Assembly: GCA_903885555.1 (NCBI GenBank)
Contig: CAISIV010000157.1
Span: 1-39,561, forward strand
Direction of reading: 5' to 3'
DNA: 39,561 nucleotides
Source of the DNA: an uncultured Hyphomicrobiales bacterium
GTDB lineage: Bacteria > Pseudomonadota > Alphaproteobacteria > Rhizobiales > Xanthobacteraceae
Each line of letters starts with the position of its first letter. Within the stretch, counting starts at the first letter, position 1. Below the pieces are notes generated by a model. It was not told where the DNA came from, did no database searches, and worked only from the letters and a program-made list of their open reading frames with translations. The position numbers and the translations under genes were made by a program. Shown in pieces: positions 32,743 to 39,561 of the stretch.

Positions 32743-34053
32743 CTAGTTCTTCTCGATCCGGATCACTTGCGGGCGGCCCGAGATCACCTTGTCGCGGCTC
32801 ACGGCAGCGAGCGCCTTTCTAACAGCATCTTCGCTGGTCGCGTAAGTGATCAGGATCACCGGCACGGAGCCGTTCTTGGTTTCTTCGCTGGGCGCGCCTT
32901 TTGCGTGGCGCTGCACAATGGATTCCAGCGAGATTTCCTGTTCGGCCAGCCGCGTCGCAATCGTCGCCGCGGTACCGGGCTTGTCGCGCGCCTGAAAACG
33001 GATGTAGTAGCCGCCCTCGTGGCGCTGCATCGGCGCCTTGCGGACGTCCTTGAGTTTGGCGGTCGGGCGGCCGAACGGCGCGCAGCGCACGCCGCGTGCG
33101 ATGTCGGCAATGTCCGACAGCACCGCGGACGCGGTCGCAGCGCCGCCGGCGCCGGGACCGACCAGCGTGATCGGGTTGATACCCTTGGCATCGATGGTCA
33201 CCGCATTGGTCACGCCCATCACCTGCGCGATAGACGAATCCTTGCGCACCATTGTCGGATGAACGCGTTGTTCGATGCCTTGCGGCGTCCTCATTGCAAC
33301 GCCAAGAAGTTTCACGCGATAACCGAGTTCATCGGCCGCGGTGAGATCGGCGGCGGCAATCGATGAAATGCCCTCGACGTAGATCGCGCGCTGATCGGCC
33401 TTGGTGCCGAAAGCGAGCGAGGCAAGGATCGCCAGCTTCTGCGCGGTGTCGTGGCCTTCGATATCGAAGGCCGGATCGGCTTCGGCGTAACCGAGCTGCT
33501 GCGCCTGTTTGAGACACTCGGCGAAGGAGAGACCTTCCTGCTCCATCCGCGTGAGGATGTAATTACAGGTGCCATTGAGGATGCCGTAGATGCGCTCGAT
33601 CTGATTGCCGGCCAGACCTTCGCGCAATGTCTTGACGATCGGAATGGCAGCGCCGACCGCGGCTTCGAAATTCAGCGCGACGGCGTGTTTCTCCGCGGCG
33701 GCGGCGAGCTTGACGCCGTGCTTGGCCAGCAGCGCCTTGTTGGCGGTGACCACCGACTTGCCCGAGCTAAGTGCCGCTTCGACGGCAGCCTTGGCCGGAC
33801 CGTCGGCCCCGCCCATCAATTCGACAAACACATCGATGCCCGGCTCGCGCGCCAGCGCCACCGGGTCGCTGAACCACTTCATCTTCTTGAGATCGACGCC
33901 GCGGTCCTTGCTTTTCGACCGTGCACAAACCGCGACGACTTCGATGGGCCGGCCGCAGCGCGCGGCCAGCGCCTCACGCTGCGCAGCGATCTGCGCGATC
34001 AAGGCCGCGCCGACCGTGCCCACTCCGGCTATGCCGACTTTTAAAGGAGCCAT
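32743..34053 (-). CDS. hom: Homoserine dehydrogenase
   Basis: This 436-residue cytoplasmic enzyme reduces aspartate semialdehyde to homoserine for threonine and methionine synthesis. It has the Rossmann motif GIAGVGTVG (7-15), the catalytic region GTCNYILTRMEQEGLSF...LGYAEADPAFDIEGHDTAQKLAIL (about 165-215), and a C-terminal ACT domain (about 350-430) that would bind threonine for feedback control. Its ATG lies only a few bases from the stop of the aminotransferase gene (34057), so it is probably translated by coupling. Confidence 0.95.
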   Translation of the reverse strand: MAPLKVGIAGVGTVGAALIAQIAAQREALAARCGRPIEVVAVCARSKSKDRGVDLKKMKWFSDPVALAREPGIDVFVELMGGADGPAKAAVEAALSSGKSVVTANKALLAKHGVKLAAAAEKHAVALNFEAAVGAAIPIVKTLREGLAGNQIERIYGILNGTCNYILTRMEQEGLSFAECLKQAQQLGYAEADPAFDIEGHDTAQKLAILASLAFGTKADQRAIYVEGISSIAAADLTAADELGYRVKLLGVAMRTPQGIEQRVHPTMVRKDSSIAQVMGVTNAVTIDAKGINPITLVGPGAGGAATASAVLSDIADIARGVRCAPFGRPTAKLKDVRKAPMQRHEGGYYIRFQARDKPGTAATIATRLAEQEISLESIVQRHAKGAPSEETKNGSVPVILITYATSEDAVRKALAAVSRDKVISGRPQVIRIEKN

Positions 34054-34056
34054 GAT

Positions 34057-35274
34057 CTAGCGCCGGGTGGCGAGCGGAACGACGTTGTGCAACTGGTTCG
34101 GCGCTGTCTCGAGGAAGCGACGAATATTGCGGGCGGCCTGGCGGATACGCTGCTCGTTCTCCACGAGCGCAATACGCACGAAGCCCTCGCCGCGTTCGCC
34201 GAAGCCTGTGCCGGGCGAAACCGCGACCGAAGCTTTCTCCACCAGCAGCTTGGAGAACTCGACGCTGCCCATTTCCCGAAACGGCTCGGGGATCGGCGAC
34301 CAGGCAAACATCGACGCGCTTGGCGATGGTACGTCCCAGCCGGCACGGCTGAAGCTTTCCACCATCACGTCTCGGCGCTTGGTATAGGTGTCGCGCATTT
34401 CGCGCACGCAGTCTTCCGGACCGTTGAGCGCCGCGGTGGCGGCGACCTGCACCGGCGTGAAAGCACCGTAATCGAGATACGACTTCACGCGCGCCAACGC
34501 GGCGATGATGCGTTCGTTGCCGACAGCAAAGCCCATACGCCAGCCGGCCATCGAGAACGTCTTGGACATCGATGTGAATTCGACCGTGACGTCGTTTGCA
34601 CCCGGCACCTGCAGCACCGACGGCGGCGGATTATTGTCGAAATAAACCTCGGCGTAAGCGAGATCGGACAGAATGTAGATGTCATGCTTCTTGGCGAAGG
34701 CGACGAGGTCTCGATAAAAATCGAGGCTTGCGGTGAGCGCGGTCGGATTCGACGGATAGCAGACGACGATCGCAATCGGCTTCGGAATCGAGTGGCGGAT
34801 CGCGCGCTCGACCTGCACGAAGAAATCCGGCGTCGGATCCGACGACACAGAGCGGATCACACCGCCCGCCATCAGGAAGCCGAAAGCGTGAATGGGGTAG
34901 CTCGGATCGGGCACGATGACGACGTCGCCCGGCGCGGTAATGGCCTGCGCGACGTTGGCAAAGCCCTCCTTCGAACCGAGCGTTGCGACGATCTGGGTGT
35001 CGGGATTGAGCTTCACGCCAAAGCGGCGCTCATAATAAGCGGCTTGCGCACGGCGCAGTCCCGGAATGCCGCGCGACGACGAATAGCGGTCGGTGCGGGT
35101 CTTGCCCAGCGTCTCTTTCATCTTCTCGATGACATGCGCAGGCGCCGGCAAATCCGGGTTGCCCATGCCGAGGTCGATAATGTCTGCGCCGGCGTTGCGG
35201 GCTTTTGCCTTGGCCTTGTTCACTTCTTCGAACACGTAAGGCGGCAAACGTCGGATGCGGTAAAATTCGTCCAT
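34057..35274 (-). CDS. alaC: Class I/II aminotransferase, AlaC-like
   Basis: This 405-residue PLP enzyme is of fold type I. It has the PLP lysine in SMSKTFSMAGWRMG (Lys238), the DPSYPIH and YPSNPTA segments, and a SDLAYAEVYF Asp/Tyr pair that holds the cofactor. The opening FYRIRRLPPYVF and GNPDLPAP are typical of AlaC-type alanine aminotransferases, which databases often name LL-diaminopimelate aminotransferase. It probably makes alanine from pyruvate and glutamate. It precedes hom in an operon. The symbol is a best guess within the family. Confidence 0.85.
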   Translation of the reverse strand: MDEFYRIRRLPPYVFEEVNKAKAKARNAGADIIDLGMGNPDLPAPAHVIEKMKETLGKTRTDRYSSSRGIPGLRRAQAAYYERRFGVKLNPDTQIVATLGSKEGFANVAQAITAPGDVVIVPDPSYPIHAFGFLMAGGVIRSVSSDPTPDFFVQVERAIRHSIPKPIAIVVCYPSNPTALTASLDFYRDLVAFAKKHDIYILSDLAYAEVYFDNNPPPSVLQVPGANDVTVEFTSMSKTFSMAGWRMGFAVGNERIIAALARVKSYLDYGAFTPVQVAATAALNGPEDCVREMRDTYTKRRDVMVESFSRAGWDVPSPSASMFAWSPIPEPFREMGSVEFSKLLVEKASVAVSPGTGFGERGEGFVRIALVENEQRIRQAARNIRRFLETAPNQLHNVVPLATRR

Positions 35275-35346
35275 CGGCTTAGACTTTCGGAAATAGACGC
35301 CGGACTGCCTTCTCCAGCCGGCGGGCGTGACCCCGACTGGCTTTTA

Positions 35347-35727
35347 TCATGGGTTCGTCTTTGTACCAGACGTTTTGGCGCCAGACGCCTTGGTATCGGC
35401 CGGCTTCTTGGCGGCGGGCTTTGCCGCAGGCGCCGGGGCCGGCGGCGCATCCTCCTTGGCGGCGGCGGCCTGGCGGTCGCGGATGGCCTGGAGGTCCTTT
35501 TCCATCCTGACCTGCTCTTCTTCGCTCATCGGCTGGGTCGAGCGGGCGGCCGGCATATCATGGACGGCCGGAAACTGGCCCTGGGTCCGCGGCCGCGCCG
35601 GGGCGCCTTCCGGCAACCCACCCATCGAATTCGGCAAAGTGTCGCCGATCGGGCCGGCCGAGCAGCCAGCCAGCAGCGCCGCCATCATGGCGGTAGTCAC
35701 TATCGTGCGTTGAAGAAGCCGCATCAT
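35347..35727 (-). CDS. Small lipoprotein of unknown function
   Basis: This protein of about 126 residues has a lipoprotein signal peptide ending in LLAGC. After the acylated cysteine comes a low-complexity region rich in Pro, Ala and Lys, with a short charged helix (SEEEQVRMEKDLQAIRDRQAAAAKE). It may stretch through the periplasm. I do not recognise a function; such short proline/alanine/lysine tails are common in the order. GTG 35736 is an alternative start. It is divergent from phaC. Confidence 0.7.
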   Translation of the reverse strand: MMRLLQRTIVTTAMMAALLAGCSAGPIGDTLPNSMGGLPEGAPARPRTQGQFPAVHDMPAARSTQPMSEEEQVRMEKDLQAIRDRQAAAAKEDAPPAPAPAAKPAAKKPADTKASGAKTSGTKTNP

Positions 35728-35924
35728 GCTCCGCACACCTGTCCGCGGACCGGAAATCGGTGCAGACTCAATGAATTATAGCATAAACCGGGTATCGCGC
35801 TAATATGGCATCAGCAAGGTCATCGCCCGGTAACAGGGCTTCCGCAGGGTCAGCCTGCCTACAATAGCGCCTTGCCACAGGGAGACGTCCCCGCCATTTG
35901 TCTGCCGGGGAGCGAGAAACGCGG

Positions 35925-37805
35925 ATGGATAAAAAAACCACCGAGGCGGCGAAGGTAACGGCGATTCCGCCGGTCGCGGTCGTCGCAGCTTCAGCTCCCG
36001 CCATCGAACCGCAAAAGCCCACCGTGACGTCGGTCAACGTCGAAGCCTTCGCGCATAATCTCGCACGCATGATCGAGGAAGGCGGCAAGGCGCTCGCCGC
36101 CTATATGAAGCCGCGCGAGGAAGGCAAACTCAAAGACGATCAGGCCGAGAGTGTCACCGACGTGGTCAAGACCGTCGGGCACGTCGCCGAATACTGGCTG
36201 TCCGATCCCAAGCGCGCGTTCGAGCTGCAGACCAGCCTGGGGCGCGCCTATCTCGACTTATGGGCGAACACGGCAAAGAGAATGGCCGGCGAAAAAGCGC
36301 CTCCCGCGGCCGCACCCGATCCGAAGGACAAGCGCTTCGCCGATCCGGAGTGGTCGCAGAACCAGTTCTTCGATTTTTTACGACAGGCTTATCTGCTGAC
36401 CGCGCAATGGGGCGAGAAGCTGGTCACCGACGCGCAAGGCGTCGACGAGCACACCAAGGCCAAGGCCGCGTTCTATGTGAAACAGATCACCAACGCGATC
36501 TCGCCGTCGAATTTCGTGCTGACCAATCCCGAACTGTTGCGCGAGACGCTGTCATCGAATGCCGACAACCTGGTGCGCGGCATGCATCAGCTCACCGAAG
36601 ATATTAAAGCCGGCAAAGGCAATCTCAAGATCTCGCAATCCGACGCCTCGCGTTTCGAGGTCGGCCGCGATCTCGCGCTGACACCGGGCAAGGTTATCTT
36701 CCAGAACGATTTGATGCAGCTCATTCAATATGAGCCGGCAACGCCCGATGTGCTGAAGGTGCCGCTGCTGATCGTGCCGCCCTGGATCAACAAGTTCTAC
36801 ATTCTCGATCTGACGCCGGAAAAATCCTACATCAAGTGGTGCGTCGATCAGGGCATCACGGTGTTCGTGATCTCATGGGTCAACCCGGATGCCAGGCTCG
36901 CCGCCAAGGGCTTCGAGCAGTACATGAACGAAGGCCCCCTCGCCGCGCTCGACGCCATCGAGCGGGCGACCGGCGAAAAGAAGGTTCACGCCGTCGGCTA
37001 TTGCGTCGGCGGCACGCTGCTCGCCATCACGCTCGCCTATCTCGCCGCCAAGAAGCAGAACCGCGTGCTGTCCGCCACCATGTTCGCGGCACAGGTCGAT
37101 TTCACTTTTGCCGGCGACCTTAAAGTTTTCGTCGACGAGGAGCGCATCGCGCAGCTCGAAGCGCACATGAAGGAACAGGGCTATCTCGAAGCCTCCAGCA
37201 TGGCGACCACGTTCAACATGCTGCGCTCGAACGACCTGATCTGGCCCTACGTCATCAACAATTACCTCAAGGGCAAGAAGCCGTTCCCGTTCGACATCCT
37301 GTTCTGGAACGCCGACGCCACGCGCATGCCCGCGGCCAATCATTCGTTCTATCTGCGCAATTGCTATCTCAACAACAAGCTCAGCAAAGGCGAGATGGAA
37401 ATCGCCGGCGTCAAGCTCGACCTCAGCAAAGTGAAAATCCCGATCTACAATCTTGCCACGCGCGAGGACCACATCGCGCCGGCGAAATCGGTGATGGAAG
37501 GCTCGAAATATTTCGGCGGCCCCGTCAAATACGTGCTGGCCGGCTCCGGTCATATCGCCGGCGTCGTCAACTCGCCGGCCAAGCCGAAATACCAGTACTG
37601 GCTCGGCGGCAAGCCGGCAGGCTGCGACGTCGACGCCTGGATGAAGAAGGCGACGGAATACGCCGGCTCATGGTGGCCGGACTGGCTCGGCTGGCTCAAA
37701 GAGCAGAACGACAAGACGGTGAAGGCGCGCACGCCCGGCGGCGGCAAGCTCAAACCGATCGAAGACGCGCCCGGCTCTTACGTGAAAGTGCGCAACTGGG
37801 ATTGA
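35925..37805 (+). CDS. phaC: Class I poly(3-hydroxyalkanoate) synthase
   Basis: This 626-residue enzyme polymerises (R)-3-hydroxybutyryl-CoA into PHB granules. The alpha/beta-hydrolase core has the lipase-like box GYCVGG with Cys360, Asp515 (TREDHIAP) and His543 (GSGHIAG), the expected catalytic triad. The N-terminal domain (about 1-250) is of normal class I length, starting with a variable Ala/Pro/Val-rich region. I use ATG 35925; a TTG 27 bp upstream is less likely. No phaA, phaB or phasin gene is adjacent. It lies divergent from the lipoprotein gene across a 188-197-bp gap with no further gene. Confidence 0.95.
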   Translation: MDKKTTEAAKVTAIPPVAVVAASAPAIEPQKPTVTSVNVEAFAHNLARMIEEGGKALAAYMKPREEGKLKDDQAESVTDVVKTVGHVAEYWLSDPKRAFELQTSLGRAYLDLWANTAKRMAGEKAPPAAAPDPKDKRFADPEWSQNQFFDFLRQAYLLTAQWGEKLVTDAQGVDEHTKAKAAFYVKQITNAISPSNFVLTNPELLRETLSSNADNLVRGMHQLTEDIKAGKGNLKISQSDASRFEVGRDLALTPGKVIFQNDLMQLIQYEPATPDVLKVPLLIVPPWINKFYILDLTPEKSYIKWCVDQGITVFVISWVNPDARLAAKGFEQYMNEGPLAALDAIERATGEKKVHAVGYCVGGTLLAITLAYLAAKKQNRVLSATMFAAQVDFTFAGDLKVFVDEERIAQLEAHMKEQGYLEASSMATTFNMLRSNDLIWPYVINNYLKGKKPFPFDILFWNADATRMPAANHSFYLRNCYLNNKLSKGEMEIAGVKLDLSKVKIPIYNLATREDHIAPAKSVMEGSKYFGGPVKYVLAGSGHIAGVVNSPAKPKYQYWLGGKPAGCDVDAWMKKATEYAGSWWPDWLGWLKEQNDKTVKARTPGGGKLKPIEDAPGSYVKVRNWD

Positions 37806-37824
37806 AGGCGTTCAGCCCTCCCGG

Positions 37825-38367
37825 TTACTCGTGCTCGAGTTCCCAGAAATCGATCGACGGATCGACCGGCGCGCCGTGCTTGACGTGCAGCGTGGCGTAG
37901 CGGCCGCCGCAATAGACCAGCGGCTGACGTTCGTCGTCGCGCAAACCGACAACCCGGCCGATGAACAAAGTGTGGTCGCCGCATTCGTGACGGGCATCGA
38001 CGACGGCCGCCACCGCGGCGCTGGCGCGGGCCAGCACCGGGACCTTCGCCAGATGCTCGAACAAAATATCGGGGTCGGCCGAGCCCTGCCCGGCGAAATG
38101 CTTGCTGATCGCCTCCTGGTCCTGCGCCAGCATGCTGACGCCGAAATGCCCCGACGCGATCAAGGCGTCATGGAGCTTGGCTTTCTTCGCCACCGACACC
38201 ATGCACAGCATCGGCGTCAGCGAGCCCGACATGAAGGCATTCGCCGTCATACCGCGCACGCCGCCATCGCCCTCGGTCGTAATGATCGTAACGCCGGTGG
38301 CAAAGCGGCCCATCACCCGGCGGAACAATTGGGTGTCCAGCGGTGCTTGCTTGTCTTTGTCGTCCAT
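37825..38367 (-). CDS. Flavin reductase (DIM6/NTAB family)
   Basis: This 180-residue FMN-binding split-barrel protein opens with LFRRVMGRFATGVTIITT, then GMTANAFMSGSLTPMLCMVSV and HFGVSMLAQDQEAISKHFA, the typical flavin-reductase-like pattern. It reduces FMN/FAD with NAD(P)H, usually for a two-component monooxygenase, but no oxygenase gene is nearby. GGGGAG lies 8 nt before the ATG at 38367. It converges on phaC with 19 bp between stops. Confidence 0.88.
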   Translation of the reverse strand: MDDKDKQAPLDTQLFRRVMGRFATGVTIITTEGDGGVRGMTANAFMSGSLTPMLCMVSVAKKAKLHDALIASGHFGVSMLAQDQEAISKHFAGQGSADPDILFEHLAKVPVLARASAAVAAVVDARHECGDHTLFIGRVVGLRDDERQPLVYCGGRYATLHVKHGAPVDPSIDFWELEHE

Positions 38368-38547
38368 TCGATCCGCTCCCCGGCCGCAGCCGGCCGCTTT
38401 GGGGGGCTGAATAGCCCAATTGATTGCTGACGTTAAGCCCACATTTCCGCAAGAATAATCGGGCCGCGACGGCACTGGGACGCGACAGCGCGGCCTACAT
38501 CACATAAGCTCGCGGTCCTTTGAGACCTTAAGAGCAGGAGCCGGACG

Positions 38548-38946
38548 ATGACCAGGGAACTGATGTGGCTGACGCTGACGATCATCCTCACGGGTGTGCT
38601 GTGGATTCCATACGTCGTCGACCGCATCATGATCAAAGGCGTGATGGGCGCGATGGCCAATCCCTCGCGCAACGATCCGCCGCAATCGCCATGGGCGCAG
38701 CGGCTGTATTTCGCGCACACCAACGCGGTCGAAAACCTGATCGTGTTTGCGCCGCTGGTGCTGATCCTCGACACCCAGGGCATTTCCACCGAAGGCACGG
38801 CGATAACCTGCGCGGTCTATTTCTGGGCGCGGCTGGCGCATGCCGTCGTCTACGTGATGGGCATTCCGGTGCTGCGCACACTGGCCTTCACCGTCGGCTT
38901 CCTGGCGCAGGCCGCACTCGTGCTCGCGGTGTTCGGCAAGCTCTAG
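38548..38946 (+). CDS. MAPEG-family membrane protein
   Basis: This 132-residue inner-membrane protein has four hydrophobic segments (about 3-25, 62-80, 84-105 and 110-130). The family motif is in RLYFAHTNAVENLIVFAPLVLI, with Glu and Asn as in glutathione-transferase-like membrane proteins. The enzymatic role of bacterial members is not clear. AGGAG lies 8 nt before the ATG. Its stop overlaps the stop of the convergent acyl-CoA dehydrogenase gene (CTAG, 38943-38946). Confidence 0.88.
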   Translation: MTRELMWLTLTIILTGVLWIPYVVDRIMIKGVMGAMANPSRNDPPQSPWAQRLYFAHTNAVENLIVFAPLVLILDTQGISTEGTAITCAVYFWARLAHAVVYVMGIPVLRTLAFTVGFLAQAALVLAVFGKL

Positions 38947-39561
38947 TTCGGCAAGGCACGCTCCGCGATGCCCCGCAGATCGAGGCCGCGTGGCAGCGTG
39001 CCGAAGGCGCCGCCGGCCTCCCCGGCAATTCGCGACGCGCAGAACGCGTCGGCCACCGCGGCCGGCGCGTGCTTGACCAGCAGCGCCGCCTGCAAGGCCA
39101 GCACCAGATCGCGCACCAGCATGCGCGCCTGCGCTTCGTCGTTGGCCGCGCCAAGCCGCTGCGCAAGTTTGCCGGCGAAAGCGCTGACCCGCTTGTCACT
39201 GGCGCTCGCAATTTCCTCGCTAAGCACCTCACCGGCGTTCGGCATGCGCGAAATGGCACGCAGCACATCGAGGCACATGACGTTGCCGGAGCCTTCCCAG
39301 ATCGAATTGACCGGCATCTCGCGATAGATACGCGGCAGAATGCTTTCCTCGACATAACCGTTGCCGCCGAGCACCTCCATCGCTTCGAGCGCCAAGGACG
39401 GCGCGCGTTTGCAGATCCAGAATTTGGCCGCCGGCGTCATGACGCTGCGGATGACCTGCGCGGCCTCGCCCTCTTCGTCATAAGCGCGCGCCAGCCTCAT
39501 GGTCAGCACGGTGGCGGCCTCGAATTCCAGCGCCATGTCCGCCAGCACGTTGGTCATCAAC
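38943..39561 (-). CDS. AidB-like acyl-CoA dehydrogenase, C-terminal part
   Basis: The gene continues past the right edge, so its start is outside. About 206 residues are visible. They include the C-terminal helical domain with the LEAMEVLGGNGYVEES block and REMPVNSIWEGSGNVMCLDVLRA, which are typical of AidB and related acyl-CoA dehydrogenases (alkylation-response or isovaleryl-CoA-dehydrogenase-like). FAD binding residues in the Gly-Gly-Asn-Gly loop are present. Role in DNA damage response is plausible but not proven by this part. Confidence 0.85.
   Translation of the reverse strand, partial: LMTNVLADMALEFEAATVLTMRLARAYDEEGEAAQVIRSVMTPAAKFWICKRAPSLALEAMEVLGGNGYVEESILPRIYREMPVNSIWEGSGNVMCLDVLRAISRMPNAGEVLSEEIASASDKRVSAFAGKLAQRLGAANDEAQARMLVRDLVLALQAALLVKHAPAAVADAFCASRIAGEAGGAFGTLPRGLDLRGIAERALPN

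Noticed and set aside
34087-35781. A plus-strand open frame of 564 codons opposite the aminotransferase and the lipoprotein
   Set aside because: Antisense shadow of conserved genes; crosses two genes and has no plausible start or family.
1-39561. Mobile elements, phage genes, defence systems, tRNA or rRNA genes
   Set aside because: I found no transposase, integrase, terminal repeat, clover-leaf or defence-gene signature on either strand.

Overview
The window is GC-rich, densely coded chromosomal DNA with almost no gap above 190 bp. It looks like an alphaproteobacterium of the order Hyphomicrobiales, close to the Xanthobacteraceae or Nitrobacteraceae (Bradyrhizobium/Rhodopseudomonas-like). 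This is inferred from three things: a periplasmic Sox system with Tat signals, many orphan substrate-binding proteins, and the conserved order aminotransferase - hom - glpX - recJ with a typical palindromic repeat. No rRNA, tRNA, CRISPR array, insertion sequence or phage gene was recognised.

Layout. (1) 1-6665: a plus-strand set with the C-terminal end of a thiamine-diphosphate 2-oxoacid enzyme, a NitT/TauT-type ABC importer (ATPase, two permeases, binding protein) and an aldehyde dehydrogenase. It is met head-on by a 4,5-dihydroxyphthalate-decarboxylase-like gene. Together they suggest import of a carboxylate, decarboxylation to an aldehyde, and oxidation. (2) 6738-7412: an unknown exported protein. 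(3) 7498-14090: the minus-strand thiosulfate oxidation cluster, in transcription order soxW, soxY, soxZ, a fused soxX-soxA gene, soxB, soxC and a short monoheme soxD. (4) 14139-19381: plus-strand genes for an unknown exported protein, fumarylacetoacetase, a Bug-type binding protein, a crotonase related to beta-diketone hydrolases, and an orphan TRAP binding protein that ends at a clear terminator. (5) 19427-23719: a TPR/O-GlcNAc-transferase-like protein, then a second sox module: soxV (ccdA) divergent from soxS and soxR. SoxR carries the two cysteines of persulfide-sensing repressors. (6) 23784-29606: an autotransporter GDSL esterase, an exported DRGH endonuclease, an exported creatininase-like protein, a membrane fatty-acid desaturase with an FNR/FixK box in front of it, and a second Bug-type binding protein. 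(7) 29707-35727: housekeeping genes recJ, glpX, hom and an alaC-type aminotransferase, plus a small lipoprotein. (8) 35925-39561: class I PHA synthase, a flavin reductase, a MAPEG protein and the C-terminal part of an AidB-like acyl-CoA dehydrogenase.

How it works together. The SoxV membrane protein probably passes electrons to the periplasmic thioredoxins SoxS and SoxW, which keep the SoxY carrier cysteine reduced. SoxXA loads thiosulfate onto SoxYZ, SoxB releases sulfate, and SoxCD oxidises the remaining sulfane sulfur. SoxR probably represses the genes until persulfide accumulates. A matching operator-like palindrome lies in front of soxY. The most unusual items are the SoxX-SoxA fusion, the FNR/FixK box at a probably leaderless desaturase promoter, and a long cUUCGg hairpin that ends 5 nt before a start codon.
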